The notes: generated by a model not told the origin, from the letters alone. Positions 25,685 to 36,375 are shown, counted from the stretch's first letter. The stretch is 64,000 nt of DNA from Nitratireductor sp. B36 (GCF_020833685.1 NZ_JACKZY010000001.1:1066578-1130577), one strand, 5' to 3'. Translations and numbers: made by a program.

Positions 25685-27505
25685 ATGATTACCCTCCAGA
25701 ACCTGGTTTTTCCGGAATACGAAATCTGCACTGAAACCGAGCTCTATTTTCGTACCAGCGGCATGGTCGCAGCAAGTTTCGAGAAAAGAAATTTCCACTT
25801 TTCTCCTGGAGGAAAACTATCATTCGACACCTACTTCAATGCCCTGAGCATCGGAAAGTGGTCACGCCTGTGTAAGTTGGGAAAACTGTTTCTTCGGCTT
25901 GCAGGCACTGGCCGTTTTCAGCTTCGGGTACGCTGCGCTTATCTGAATCGCTCATGGGAAGTTTTGTACAACGATGTCGTCTCGCTCGAGCCGGAAGTTC
26001 CCCTCTCCGTCGAACTTGACGGGAGCGATGAACAATGGCGCAACGGCGTTCTTTATTTCGAGCTGACAGCGCTCTCTGAAGGGACGCTGGAGAGCGCAGC
26101 TTTTACGACAGACACACAACCCTTGCGCGACATAAAGCTTGCGATCTCGATAACGACCTTCAAGCGCGAGGCTCAGGTGGAGGAGACCACGCGACGCCTG
26201 CGCCGTTATCTGGCAAACCATCCCTACAGCGCAGATATCGGCGTGTTTGTGGTGGACAATGGCAAATCGGCGAAGATCGAGACCGACAACCAGATCCGCT
26301 ATATCGAAAACCCGAATTTCGGCGGATCAGGCGGCTTTGCGCGCGGGCTCCTGGAAGCAAGCGATTCGGGCTTCTCCCATTGCCTGTTCATGGACGACGA
26401 CGCCTCGTTCCATATGGAAAACCTTCACCGCACCTACTCGTTCCTGCAACTGGCGCGGAAGGAGAATACTGCGATTGCCGGCGCGATGATTGCGAACAAC
26501 TACAAATGGCGAATGTGGGAGAATGGAGCGCTTTTTGACAGGCTTTGCCGGCCCCGCTTCAAGGGGGCTGACCTCCGGCTGTTTAGCTCTGTCATTGAGA
26601 TCGAGCGCGAATCGCTCAATTCCCAGCCTGCGAACCTTTATGGCGGCTGGTGGTTTTTCGCCTTTCCCATTGCCAGTGTGCAGCACTATCCTTTCCCGTT
26701 TTTCGTGCGGGGTGACGACGTCAATTTCTGTTTGACGAATGAATTCTCCATCCAGACACTCAACGGCGTTGTCTCATTCCAGGATGATTTCGACGAGAAG
26801 GAAGGCGCGCAAACCGTCTATCTGGATTTCCGCAGCCATCTGATCCACCATCTCACCTCTCACAAGATCAGCCGGTCTCCCTTACATGCCATAAGGATCC
26901 CCCTTTGGTTCGTTTTGCGAAACATCGTGAAGATGCATTATGAGACCGCTGATGCCGTCCTCCAGGGTTGGAGAGATGTTCTGGAGGGGCCGGAGTACTT
27001 TCGAGAGAACATGACGCATGAGCGGCGGCGCGAGTCGCTGAAGTCTCTTCTCAATCAAGAGCTTTGGAGAGAATGCGCAGACCATGAACCTCTCCCACAT
27101 GCGGCTGTTGCCCTCCCTCTTTGGCAAGCCCACCTGATGAAATTCACCTTGAACGGGCATCTGATACCAGGCTTCACTTTATTTGCTCGAGAAACGACCC
27201 TTCCATCAGAGAAGAAAAATCACCTGTCGCTGATCTGGGGCGCGAAAAAAATTCGAATAATAAAGTCAGATGACACGAAATATTATACAGTCAGTCATCA
27301 AAAATTTAGAGGCATCAAACAAGTCGCCAAGGCTACCCTTCTAAGCGTACATACTTTTTTTATTTGGGGTCGCCTTAGAGCAGCGTATACACAAGGACAC
27401 CGTGAATTGACGTCTCAGGAGTTCTGGTCTTCAGTTTCTCTATATAAAAAAGAAATCACCCGCTCTTCAAATCAATCTTTTCATTCAAGCCGCGAGTCGA
27501 TTTGA
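25685..27505 (+). CDS. GlfT2-like galactofuranosyltransferase
   Basis: 606 aa. An N-terminal beta-rich region of about 150 residues (YFRTSG, LSFDTYFNA, VPLSVELDGS) precedes a GT-A domain starting near SITTFKREAQV, with NFGGSGGFARG, FMDDDASF and FFVRGDDVNF. This two-part layout matches mycobacterial GlfT2, the polymerising galactofuranosyltransferase. Diverges from the two other GT2 genes. Its 3' end, from about 27.2 kb, becomes AT-rich and merges into the low-GC region that follows, hinting at a recombination edge. Confidence 0.82.
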   Translation: MITLQNLVFPEYEICTETELYFRTSGMVAASFEKRNFHFSPGGKLSFDTYFNALSIGKWSRLCKLGKLFLRLAGTGRFQLRVRCAYLNRSWEVLYNDVVSLEPEVPLSVELDGSDEQWRNGVLYFELTALSEGTLESAAFTTDTQPLRDIKLAISITTFKREAQVEETTRRLRRYLANHPYSADIGVFVVDNGKSAKIETDNQIRYIENPNFGGSGGFARGLLEASDSGFSHCLFMDDDASFHMENLHRTYSFLQLARKENTAIAGAMIANNYKWRMWENGALFDRLCRPRFKGADLRLFSSVIEIERESLNSQPANLYGGWWFFAFPIASVQHYPFPFFVRGDDVNFCLTNEFSIQTLNGVVSFQDDFDEKEGAQTVYLDFRSHLIHHLTSHKISRSPLHAIRIPLWFVLRNIVKMHYETADAVLQGWRDVLEGPEYFRENMTHERRRESLKSLLNQELWRECADHEPLPHAAVALPLWQAHLMKFTLNGHLIPGFTLFARETTLPSEKKNHLSLIWGAKKIRIIKSDDTKYYTVSHQKFRGIKQVAKATLLSVHTFFIWGRLRAAYTQGHRELTSQEFWSSVSLYKKEITRSSNQSFHSSRESI

Positions 27506-27557
27506 TTTAAAACCATACAATTACCAGCAATACCTACGTAATTTCTCCGCTTTACAT

Positions 27558-28514
27558 TCAAATTTTTTCTTTGAATACCTCGCGGTATATACAAAATAAG
27601 GCCGGCCGCATCCAAAACTCTCCGTGGTTGAAACGTGCATGAAAACCGGAGAGCAGAACGACATTATGATGGGGATCATAATAGTGCCTAGTCAATACAC
27701 CAGTCCGCCGGCGGTTTTTATCAAAAAGCACAAGAGAACTACCTTCTACCTTCCAAAAGGCTTCTGGTGAATTTTCTCCAAGAGCACAGCTACCATCGGC
27801 AGCAAACCATGCTTTCTGAAGAGAACTTTCATTAAGGGTTATGCTAGTCCAGTTTCCTACAGGAGAGAATTGTTGTCCAACGGGGCGCGTAAAACCCAAA
27901 AGCTGTTCAACTACATCCATTTGCCTCCACTTTTCATCTAGGGCGGAAGTACAGTTCGCATGATGACAAAAAAGCTGTTCAGGAATCCTACCAGACGACC
28001 AGTTCCAGATAGACCTCGGCAATACACCGATCCTCGGGAATTTGGAAAAAATTGACCGGGTAGCCTTTGACTCTGCAAAAAGGTCGTTCACAACCTTCTG
28101 ATCCCACTCGCCGGTTTCCAGAACCCTCTTTCTAACCTCTTCCCAGAACTGGATCACGGCCTTTGACGGACGAAGACCTATAACCCCGATATTTACCCCC
28201 TCCTTGTCCGTCTCCTGCTGGAAAACAAGATCATGCTCGCTCATACTCTGAGCCAAGACCTCGAAGTGTCCGGGGAAAAACTGAATGTCTATATCCAGCA
28301 TAAAAAAGAACGGCTCTTTTTCGTATTTCTTTATCGATGAAAGAAGAAGGTCTATTTTCGATAGCCAAATATTCTTACCCCCACCCGGGTTCTCATCAAT
28401 AATGGCATCTATGCCAGTATAATCTATCAGAAACCGCTCATCGAGTGTGGCTCCCATTCGGTGGAGCAGCGGAGCAAAATTTCTTGTACCAAAACACACT
28501 ACAGGAACTCTCAT
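27558..28514 (-). CDS. putative nucleotide-diphospho-sugar transferase
   Basis: 318 aa. The first half resembles GT-A sugar transferases of the PF03407/GT6-like kind: a VVCFGTRNF opening, a MLDIDIQFF stretch with a D-x-D metal motif, NIGVIGLRPS, and WDQKVVNDLF. A following HHANC could bind metal or substrate. The last ~90 residues (RRTGVLTRHYYDP) are unassigned. Markedly lower in GC than the surrounding genes and with more A/T-ending codons, like its sulfotransferase neighbour; both look acquired. Substrate unknown. Confidence 0.6.
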   Translation of the reverse strand: MRVPVVCFGTRNFAPLLHRMGATLDERFLIDYTGIDAIIDENPGGGKNIWLSKIDLLLSSIKKYEKEPFFFMLDIDIQFFPGHFEVLAQSMSEHDLVFQQETDKEGVNIGVIGLRPSKAVIQFWEEVRKRVLETGEWDQKVVNDLFAESKATRSIFSKFPRIGVLPRSIWNWSSGRIPEQLFCHHANCTSALDEKWRQMDVVEQLLGFTRPVGQQFSPVGNWTSITLNESSLQKAWFAADGSCALGENSPEAFWKVEGSSLVLFDKNRRRTGVLTRHYYDPHHNVVLLSGFHARFNHGEFWMRPALFCIYREVFKEKI

Positions 28515-28539
28515 AAAACCAGCCTTCCCAACTTCTAGA

Positions 28540-29613
28540 TCAGCGCATCAAGCCGACGTTAACTATGCTCTTGTAGGTTTCCCAATCTGCAACCCGATCA
28601 CGCAGATGATCAATATGAGTTAGCTGAATAATATCAGCAATATATGGTCGCACGAGGTTTCTTATGGTCGCAGGCTCGAGGTTTGCCGACCAACCTTGAC
28701 CTTCGGCTATGCTCACTCTTTTCCTTGCGCTTTCCGAATGCTTGATCTGATCTAGGTAAGCTTGGGTCGGAGCGCCCACATCCAGTATGAGATCACCTAA
28801 GTCTACCAGTTCGATAAAGCCAACAGATTTTGTTTGATTGGCATGATCAGCCTTCTCAACGCCGTCAATTCTTAGAAAATCAGACAATAATTTAAGCCCG
28901 TCATTCTGGTAAATATTTTCATATGTCGAAATAAAAGCGTTATATCCACCGTAATTTAGATGACGGACTATTTCACTATATTGCCCCTGTCCAGAAATCG
29001 ACCAATAAAATTCCCACCCTCGTTTCAACCTGTTAATCTCATACGAGTAAGTTTCCAAAATTGTCTCGGGACCTTTCCTTCCAAAAACAGATTTATAATT
29101 TGAAAGAGCTCGGGAAACTGGGTCACGAGGTAAAAATACGATAGCTGGATCTGCACAAATATTCTCTACATTCTTAAGAAAGAGATCAAAATAAAAGCTA
29201 TAAGACGGAGATATATCTACCGCCCATTTCTCGGACTTCCTGTCATCATAGAGAGCGATATAATCACTTATACTAGATGTAATAGAGCAGTGCTGTTTCT
29301 CCCCCCTGGAAAAAGCGGGGAAATTAATACCGCTATGAAATATCGATTGCTCTCCAGGTCCAACAAATCGCCTATCAAAGCATGTTAGAAAGTTCGTCTC
29401 CTTAAGACCCGGTGTAAATATATCTTTCGATTTATCACAATAACCAAAAAAAGATGTTGATCCTGACCTCGATGGGCCAATATAGAAAAGATTTGGTAGT
29501 TTTCTTAATTTCCCTCTTTCTATATTTGCATGTATTTCGGAGTAGGTTCCAGCAAGTTTTATATTCATAGAATCTCGCACGCAGTAACTTTGTGCGCCCC
29601 TAATTTTAATCAT
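28540..29613 (-). CDS. sulfotransferase
   Basis: 357 aa (an ATG at 29568 is an alternative start; neither has a strong ribosome site). PAPS-binding features are visible: the 5'-phosphosulfate loop GPSRSGSTSF after a hydrophobic strand (LPNLFYI), and the 3'-phosphate motif FLPRDPVSRALSNY. Such enzymes move sulfate from PAPS to a hydroxyl, commonly on sugars. Very AT-rich relative to the window. It sits between the transferase and UDP-galactopyranose mutase genes, so it probably decorates the exported glycan. Confidence 0.82.
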   Translation of the reverse strand: MIKIRGAQSYCVRDSMNIKLAGTYSEIHANIERGKLRKLPNLFYIGPSRSGSTSFFGYCDKSKDIFTPGLKETNFLTCFDRRFVGPGEQSIFHSGINFPAFSRGEKQHCSITSSISDYIALYDDRKSEKWAVDISPSYSFYFDLFLKNVENICADPAIVFLPRDPVSRALSNYKSVFGRKGPETILETYSYEINRLKRGWEFYWSISGQGQYSEIVRHLNYGGYNAFISTYENIYQNDGLKLLSDFLRIDGVEKADHANQTKSVGFIELVDLGDLILDVGAPTQAYLDQIKHSESARKRVSIAEGQGWSANLEPATIRNLVRPYIADIIQLTHIDHLRDRVADWETYKSIVNVGLMR

Positions 29614-29621
29614 CCGACAAC

Positions 29622-30809
<1,188 letters not shown>

Positions 30810-30941
30810 TCATTGCCGGGCATGGCAGTAAAGCCGGTGCTTTTCCTATCGCGCCATGTCGCGCATCTCAAGGGTTACAGACGGAAATTGTTCGTGACCA
30901 TCCATTGGGCAACGCGCCGTTGCAGGCAGACGCGTTACACG

Positions 30942-31667
30942 CTAGGCGCGTTTCTTCTCCAGCGGCGCGAATTTCTTTACCCGCCCCTTTTCCAGCACCA
31001 GAACCTTGTTGCAGACCCGGCGGATCAGCTTGTCGTTGTGGCTGGCCAGCACCACGATGCCCGCCTGCCCGGTCAGTGCGTTCATCCGCTCGCCCGCCTT
31101 TTTCTGAAAGGCCGCATCGCCGGCGCCGATCCACTCGTCCATGAGCAGGATTTCCGGCGTCAGCGTCGTCGCCACGGAGAAGGCCAGCCGCGCGGCCATG
31201 CCCTGGCTGTAGGACTTGAAGGGCATGTCGATAAAGTCGCCAAGCTCGGAGAATTCGATAATCTCCGGCATGGCCTCCTCGATCTGTTGCCGGGTCCAGC
31301 CATTGATCAGCCCGCGCAGCTCGATGTTGCGCCGGCCGGTGGCTTCCGGCCTGAAACCAAGATTGATGTTGAACAGCGCATCGACACGGCCCGAGATCGA
31401 TAGGCTTCCCGAGGTCGGCTCCATGATGCCGTAGAGCATTTTCAGCAGGGTCGTCTTGCCGGCCCCGTTGGCGCCCACAAGCCCCAGCCGATCACCGGCA
31501 GAAAGCTCGAAGCTCACATCCTCCAGCGCCTGCACATGCTGGCGGCGGCCGGAGCCGGAGATCGTCCCGCCCGTCTTCAGAAGCCTCTTGTCCTTCGGCC
31601 GCAGGGTGAGCGGGCGCAGGATACGATAGCGCAGCCCGACCGATTGGGCCTTGATCGAAACCGTCAT
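30942..31667 (-). CDS. wzt: polysaccharide ABC exporter ATP-binding protein, Wzt/KpsT type
   Basis: 241 aa from ATG 31667, overlapping the permease stop by 4 nt. Walker A GANGAGKTT, the exporter-specific GRVDALFNINLGF region, the signature SYSQGMAARLAF and Walker B ILLMDEWIGAGD are intact. It lacks the C-terminal carbohydrate-binding domain seen in long Wzt proteins, so it belongs to the short type that does not need a capped chain. Pairs with the Wzm-like permease to export a lipid-linked polysaccharide. Confidence 0.92.
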   Translation of the reverse strand: MTVSIKAQSVGLRYRILRPLTLRPKDKRLLKTGGTISGSGRRQHVQALEDVSFELSAGDRLGLVGANGAGKTTLLKMLYGIMEPTSGSLSISGRVDALFNINLGFRPEATGRRNIELRGLINGWTRQQIEEAMPEIIEFSELGDFIDMPFKSYSQGMAARLAFSVATTLTPEILLMDEWIGAGDAAFQKKAGERMNALTGQAGIVVLASHNDKLIRRVCNKVLVLEKGRVKKFAPLEKKRA

Positions 31668-32458
31668 ACGACAAACACCACTTTCTTGCGCAATGCCCCC
31701 AGCAGGAAGAATGCCAGGACCCAGGCAAATGCCGAGATCCCCAGACACAGGACAAGCTCCATCACCGGCAGCTCCCCGCTGATGATGGGTTGGCGGACGA
31801 TGGCGAGGAAATGCGTGAAGGGATTGTACTCATAAAGCATCTGCCGCAGCCCGCCGTCATTGCCGTGGATCCAGAAGATCGGCGTCAGGAACATGCCGAC
31901 CCGCACCAGATTGCCCGTTATGAACTCGAAATCCGGGAAAAAGGCGCCCAGCAGGGCAAAAATGGTGATGACGGCCGGCAGTGCCAAAACGATCACGGCC
32001 AGCCCGGCAAAGGCCATCAGCCATTGCTCCAGGGAGGGCTGGACAAGGAACAGCATCAGAACGATCCAGCCCGCGCCGGAATAGGCGCCCCGAATCACCG
32101 TCTGCATGGCAAGGCGCATCACATAGACGAACAGCGGCAGCGTCGTCCCCTTGATGTAGTTGGCTTCCCGCCGAAACAGCGGCACGGCCATGTTGATTGT
32201 CTCGGACATCAGCAGCCAGACATAAAGCCCGGTCGCCACATAGGCCGGAAAATTCTCGATCTCGTTGCGGTGGCCGAACACGACCACAAAGGCACCGGCG
32301 AAGAGAAAATAGTTCAGCACAAGCCAGAGCGGACCCAGGGTCGTCCGGCGATGCTGGTCGCCAATGCTCTCGCGGGCCAGAGCCACCCAGACCGGGTAGC
32401 GCCGAAAACCCGATGCGATCTCCGCGAGCGCCCCTTTGAACACCTCTTGCAAGGTCAT
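31664..32458 (-). CDS. wzm: polysaccharide ABC exporter permease, Wzm/KpsM type
   Basis: 264 aa; ATG 32458 chosen for the GGGG 9 nt upstream (ATG 32464 also possible). ABC-2-type membrane protein with about six segments; the N-terminal RRYPVWVALARESIGDQHRRTTLGPLW region is typical of Wzm/KpsM. With Wzt it moves the undecaprenyl-linked glycan to the periplasmic face. First gene of the leftward wzm-wzt pair, followed in the same direction by glf. Confidence 0.9.
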   Translation of the reverse strand: MTLQEVFKGALAEIASGFRRYPVWVALARESIGDQHRRTTLGPLWLVLNYFLFAGAFVVVFGHRNEIENFPAYVATGLYVWLLMSETINMAVPLFRREANYIKGTTLPLFVYVMRLAMQTVIRGAYSGAGWIVLMLFLVQPSLEQWLMAFAGLAVIVLALPAVITIFALLGAFFPDFEFITGNLVRVGMFLTPIFWIHGNDGGLRQMLYEYNPFTHFLAIVRQPIISGELPVMELVLCLGISAFAWVLAFFLLGALRKKVVFVV

Positions 32459-32869
32459 CCGCATCAACCCCGTTCACACAGCATGGAGTAACGGCATTGC
32501 CGGTTAGCCCTAAATAGCCGGGCTGGCGCAATGCCCTTCCACAATCCAGGTTTCCAAGCGGGACGCGCGCAATCGGGCGACCGCGGCGGAAATACCGCCT
32601 GCCTCGCGTCAAACGGAATAAACCCGTGAAAGTGAACCACCCGGCTCTGGTCTGTCCGCAAACCTGCGTTCATGCTGACACGTCCAACTGGCAATCCAGC
32701 CGCGTTCCCTGCTTTGGTTGAGCCGAGCGCATACAACGTCTGATCCAGGGTGACCAGCCCCTATGGACGTCTGCGGCAGAACAATCCCCGCAGAAGCGCG
32801 CCGGTCATCTGACGCAGCCGCTGTCCTTCTTCTGTTGGGAGAGCGGCACTGTGGCCGGCAGGAAGCACC
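32459..32869. other. intergenic region between exporter and fixK
   Basis: About 410 bp. The open frames here lack ribosome sites and family features, and no strong hairpin or FNR-type box was found. It must hold the promoter of the wzm-wzt operon; I cannot place it. Confidence 0.5.
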
Positions 32870-33541
32870 TCAGTCACACATCGCGCGAAGCGCTGCCACA
32901 TCCCTGATTTCGACCGTGCGCGTGTTCACCAGGCGCACGAGCCCCCTGGAGCGGAATTTTGAGAAGGTCCGCGATACGGTCTCGATCGTGAGGCCGAGAT
33001 AATCACCGATGTCCGTGCGTGACATGGGCAGTTGCACTGCGCCGGCGCTGTTCTGGCGTTCCATCATGTCGAGCAGAAAGGCGGCAACGCGCTCGGCAGC
33101 ATTCTGCCGACCGATCACCAGCAGGTGCTCCTGCGCCCGTACCAGTGCTGCCAGAGCCGCCGCGAGTGTCTGGCGCCAGTTCGTTTCCCCGGCCGGCTGC
33201 CGAAAAACGCGGATGCCGGCATGCCCGACCGCCTCGGCAAAGAAGTGATGCTTACCATCAGCTTCGAAACCAAAGACCTCGCCGGCCACATGAAAGGCAC
33301 TGATTTGACGCCGCCCGTCGGCGAGAAGCCGGTAAAGGCGAACCGCGCCGAACTCGACCTGATAGAGCGCAGTGGCTTGTTCGCCCTGGGCATAGATCTC
33401 CTCATTCGCATCGTAGAAGACGACCTGATGAGGTTGATCCGGCGAGAAGGATACGAAGCTCCCCCTGCGTGTCTCGGCATGATGCTGACCAGCGCCAAAA
33501 GGAGAATTGAGCGTTGGTGCGGTCGCGGCCTGTGCAAGCAT
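32870..33541 (-). CDS. fixK: Crp/Fnr-family regulator, FixK type
   Basis: 223 aa, strong AGGAGG before ATG 33541. Cyclic-nucleotide-binding-like sensor (QVEFGAVRLYRLLADGRRQISAF) and a C-terminal HTH whose recognition helix carries E-T-V-S-R, the FNR/FixK specificity residues for TTGA-type sites. The N-terminal cysteine cluster of FNR is absent (the only Cys is near the C-terminus), so it is not an oxygen-sensing Fe-S protein but a FixK relay, controlled by FixLJ encoded next door. Expected to act at the TTGAT-type boxes before hemN/ccoN, ccoG and others here. Confidence 0.88.
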   Translation of the reverse strand: MLAQAATAPTLNSPFGAGQHHAETRRGSFVSFSPDQPHQVVFYDANEEIYAQGEQATALYQVEFGAVRLYRLLADGRRQISAFHVAGEVFGFEADGKHHFFAEAVGHAGIRVFRQPAGETNWRQTLAAALAALVRAQEHLLVIGRQNAAERVAAFLLDMMERQNSAGAVQLPMSRTDIGDYLGLTIETVSRTFSKFRSRGLVRLVNTRTVEIRDVAALRAMCD

Positions 33542-33608
33542 GAGTGCCTCCTTGGTGGGAGGCCCATATGTGCCGCGTTCGCCGGCTGCGCGAAATTCGG
33601 TTTTTCCC

Positions 33609-33989
33609 CTACGGGAATCTACGTAGCGCCTGGTTTTCCTTGTGGGCTGTCGTGTCCAGAAGCGCCCGAACCGCGTTCACGACGGCGCTGCCAAGAAGCG
33701 GTTTTTCGATCGTACGGATGTGTTCGGCCTGAGGCATTTCTTCAAGCGTGTCCGCAAGCAGAAGCACGGGGCCTTTCTCCTCCGACAAATGCGCCACAGT
33801 GATGGCTGCTGCCGCCAGAGTGTCATGATCCACGATCATGCAGTTCGCTTTTCGCCGCAAGAGGCGGGCATCTTCGAAACTGCTTGGCACGACCACGTCG
33901 AACCCCTCCGCTTCAAGCATGAAACGCAGCGACAGGCGAAAGGCGGTATCAGGCGCCACCACGAGAATCATTCCAGGCACGTCCGGCAT
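33609..33989 (-). CDS. receiver-only protein, FixT-like candidate
   Basis: 126 aa from ATG 33989 (33971 is another candidate; an ATG at 34064 falls inside an FNR-type box). The receiver fold is readable: MILVVAPD, the potential phospho-Asp region CMIVDHD, LLLAD and IEKPL with the conserved Lys, but the first acidic pair is reduced to one D and the T/S switch is Ala. No output domain. In Sinorhizobium and Caulobacter, FixT is a small FixK-dependent protein that inhibits FixL, and in Caulobacter it is a receiver domain. Place and regulation fit; the single Cys does not fit the Fe-S binding reported there. Confidence 0.7.
   Translation of the reverse strand: MPDVPGMILVVAPDTAFRLSLRFMLEAEGFDVVVPSSFEDARLLRRKANCMIVDHDTLAAAAITVAHLSEEKGPVLLLADTLEEMPQAEHIRTIEKPLLGSAVVNAVRALLDTTAHKENQALRRFP
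33619..33626 (-). promoter_or_regulatory. possible FixJ-binding element upstream of fixK
   Basis: CTACGTAG, a one-base variant of the high-affinity FixJ element GTA(A/C)GTAG known from Sinorhizobium. It is about 78 nt upstream of the fixK ATG, overlapping the 3' end of the receiver gene, and is followed on the minus strand by a CCCGTAGG. FixJ control of fixK is the known circuit; the site call rests on sequence resemblance only. Confidence 0.4.
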
Positions 33990-34063
33990 CTCCTCACTGC
34001 CGGGAGAATGCGTGTCATCCGCCACGGCAGCACCCACTGTGGACCATCGCCCACTCCAGCGCA

Positions 34064-34077
34064 TTGCGCTGGATCAA
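34064..34077. promoter_or_regulatory. FNR/FixK box before the receiver gene
   Basis: TTGCGCTGGATCAA on the plus strand; its reverse complement TTGATCCAGCGCAA is identical to the box at 36310-36323. Centre about 41 nt above a start point that would leave a 40-nt leader to ATG 33989. Confidence 0.6.
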
Positions 34078-34101
34078 AATGCCGCACGAAGGCGACGCAT
34101 C

Positions 34102-34719
34102 TCAGCGCGCTGCATTGTCTGCCAGAAGCGCCATCCGGACCAGCTCGGGAAGGTTCCGGGCCTGCATCTTGGTCATCACGTTGGCCCGATGCACTTCAAC
34201 TGTACGCGGTGAAATGTCGAGTTCGAAAGCAATCGTCTTATTGGGCAGTCCGGCGACAATGCGATGCATGACCTGCTGCTCACGCTCGGTCAGCAGCGAG
34301 ACCCGCTCTCGGACGATACTTGCATCCGCATCAGCCTGTGGTCTCGTTTCCAACTGCTGGATGGCGCGTGAAACGGCGTCCAGAAGAACCTCATCGGAGA
34401 AGGGCTTTTCAATGAAGTCCAATGCGCCGGCCTTCATGGCTTCGACCGCCATCGGCACATCTCCGTGACCTGTAATGACGATGGTAGGCAGGAGATTTCC
34501 CTCCTGGACGAGCTGACGCAGCAATTCGACGCCGCTCATATCCGGCATTCGCAGATCGGTGATCAGGCACGCATTGCGAAGTCCGGATGCGGCCTGCAGA
34601 AATGCACTCGCCGAGTCATGCACCCTTGCCACATGCCCCGACATGGTGAGCAGAAAGGCAAGTGATTTGCGAACCGGTTCCTCGTCGTCGACAATGTGGA
34701 TGACCACGTCTTCAGGCAT
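34102..34719 (-). CDS. fixJ: response regulator FixJ
   Basis: 205 aa. Receiver domain with the acidic pair D11-D12, phospho-acceptor D55 ([10 protein letters not shown]) and K105 (IEKPF), then a LuxR-type HTH ([25 protein letters not shown]... [11 protein letters not shown]). This is the standard FixJ/NodW architecture. It overlaps the end of fixL by 8 nt. Phosphorylated by FixL under low oxygen it activates fixK; the fixK gene is two genes downstream in the same direction. Confidence 0.95.
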   Translation of the reverse strand: MPEDVVIHIVDDEEPVRKSLAFLLTMSGHVARVHDSASAFLQAASGLRNACLITDLRMPDMSGVELLRQLVQEGNLLPTIVITGHGDVPMAVEAMKAGALDFIEKPFSDEVLLDAVSRAIQQLETRPQADADASIVRERVSLLTEREQQVMHRIVAGLPNKTIAFELDISPRTVEVHRANVMTKMQARNLPELVRMALLADNAAR

Positions 34720-36286
34720 TGTGCATTTCCTGTTCTTCCAAAGCCGGCAGTGTGAAACGGAACCTGCTTCCCGCGGTGGAACTCTTCATCAGTCTCAACG
34801 TGCCGCCATGGGCTTCAGCAATTCTCTTCGATATCGCAAGGCCGACCCCCATACCGCCCCGTTTTGAGGAAACGAACGGTTTGAAGAGATTTTCGGCAAT
34901 ATCACCCGGCACGCCGGAGCCCGTGTCCGACACGTCGATGTCGATCGAGCCGGAACCATCGGACGTCACAGAGACCGTGAGCTCGCGCTGCTCGCTCTCA
35001 CGCATGGCTTCCATCGCGTTCCGCATCAGATTGATCAGGATCTGCTGGACCTGAACCCGGTCCACAAAAACATTCCCGATATCGGGTTCGAAGTTGAATA
35101 CCGTTCGAATGCCCAGTTCACGCGACCCCATCAGCGCCAGCGCTGCGGCCTCCTCCACGAGATCCTGCAGGTTTTCGGCTTGCTTTTCGCTTTCCCCGCG
35201 CGACACGAATTCACGCAGATGGCGGATAATCTGCCCTGCGCGTAACGATTGCTTTGTGGTTTCTTCAAGGGCGTCGCGCATACGCTCAGCGACGGGATGA
35301 TCGAGATCGTTGAGAAGACGCCTGCACCCCTGAACGTAGTTCGAAACCGCTGAGAGCGGTTGATTCAGCTCATGCGCGAGCGTCGACGCCATTTCGCCCA
35401 GTTCGTTCAGCCTCGCAAGACGGGCGAGCTCGGCCTGAACCTGTTCCATTTTTGCCTCGGTCTCGGCCCGTTCCGTCAGATCGCGGATGAAGCCGGTGAA
35501 ATAGGTATGCCCCCCGCTTTGCATCTCCCCCACAGCAAGCTTCATGGGAAAGGTGGAACCATCTTTCCGGCGCCCCACCACCACCCGATCAATACCAATG
35601 ATGCGTCGCTCGCCCGTGCGTTTGTATCGCTCAATGTATCCGTCGTGCTGCCCTTGATACGGTTCGGGCATCAACATGCTTACGTTCCGTCCGCGTGCTT
35701 CCTCCTCAGAATAGCCAAACTGGCGCACCGCAGCGCGGTTGAACGCGACCATGATGCCCTTGTCGTCGATCACCACCGTTGCATCCGGCACTGTGTCGAG
35801 AATGGAACTGAGATGCGCATCCCGCGCGGCCAGTTGCCGGCGCACCTGTCTGCTTGCATCCTGGGCGCTGAAATAGGCGCCGCCAACATGGGCGAGCAAC
35901 ACGAGAAACGCGACAAGCGCGGCAAAGACCGGCATCGATACAGGCAGTGAGGTCAAAGCGCCGATTAAAGCGATGACCCCGGCAATGAGCGCCACAGCCA
36001 CCAGGCCGGCGGCCCGACCGCCGAAGATCGCGGCATAGAGTGCGGTCAGGGACGCAAGGAAAAGAATCCACGTGCTGCCAAAAACCGTGTCCAGCCAGAG
36101 CCGTGCAACGAATAGAGCAACGCTGCCCCCCACGGCGATAGCGTAACCCGTATGGCCGGCGCGCCGCGCCGGGTCGGTCAGATTAAATTCAGGACCCACG
36201 TTCGCCCCTCGCCCGCCGCGTCTCGATCCACGCATTATTTCCATAGGTGGGTCATCCCGCAAGTGACGTGCTGACGCGGACGTCAT
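34712..36286 (-). CDS. fixL: oxygen-sensing histidine kinase FixL
   Basis: 524 aa from ATG 36286; the start is uncertain because no candidate has a clear ribosome site (36244 and 36235 also possible). About four N-terminal membrane segments, then a haem-PAS domain with the axial His H214 ([11 protein letters not shown]) and the Arg R234 (GIDRVV) that contacts bound oxygen, then a kinase core with H305 ([10 protein letters not shown]), N box (LMRNAME) and G boxes ([15 protein letters not shown]). Membrane-bound FixL senses O2 by haem and phosphorylates FixJ. Confidence 0.95.
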   Translation of the reverse strand: MTSASARHLRDDPPMEIMRGSRRGGRGANVGPEFNLTDPARRAGHTGYAIAVGGSVALFVARLWLDTVFGSTWILFLASLTALYAAIFGGRAAGLVAVALIAGVIALIGALTSLPVSMPVFAALVAFLVLLAHVGGAYFSAQDASRQVRRQLAARDAHLSSILDTVPDATVVIDDKGIMVAFNRAAVRQFGYSEEEARGRNVSMLMPEPYQGQHDGYIERYKRTGERRIIGIDRVVVGRRKDGSTFPMKLAVGEMQSGGHTYFTGFIRDLTERAETEAKMEQVQAELARLARLNELGEMASTLAHELNQPLSAVSNYVQGCRRLLNDLDHPVAERMRDALEETTKQSLRAGQIIRHLREFVSRGESEKQAENLQDLVEEAAALALMGSRELGIRTVFNFEPDIGNVFVDRVQVQQILINLMRNAMEAMRESEQRELTVSVTSDGSGSIDIDVSDTGSGVPGDIAENLFKPFVSSKRGGMGVGLAISKRIAEAHGGTLRLMKSSTAGSRFRFTLPALEEQEMHNA

Positions 36287-36309
36287 ATGGCACCGCCCGG
36301 AGCCGGAGT

Positions 36310-36323
36310 TTGATCCAGCGCAA
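36310..36323 (+). promoter_or_regulatory. FNR/FixK box before the DUF6455 gene
   Basis: TTGATCCAGCGCAA. The centre lies 59 nt before ATG 36376; with activation at -41.5 the transcript would have an 18-nt leader. It is too close to fixL (24 nt to ATG 36286) to activate that gene. Same sequence, inverted, as the box at 34064-34077. Confidence 0.65.
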
Positions 36324-36375
36324 AGACAATTGCGCTGAGGCACGCCAGATTGATTGATCAAAGAGGATCTTGGAC

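Noticed and set aside
32464-32736. 90-codon minus-strand frame upstream of wzm
   Set aside because: No ribosome site, no family, composition unlike a protein; left as intergenic.
34062-34064. ATG at 34064 as start of the receiver gene
   Set aside because: It overlaps the FNR/FixK box and adds a non-conserved N-terminal tail.
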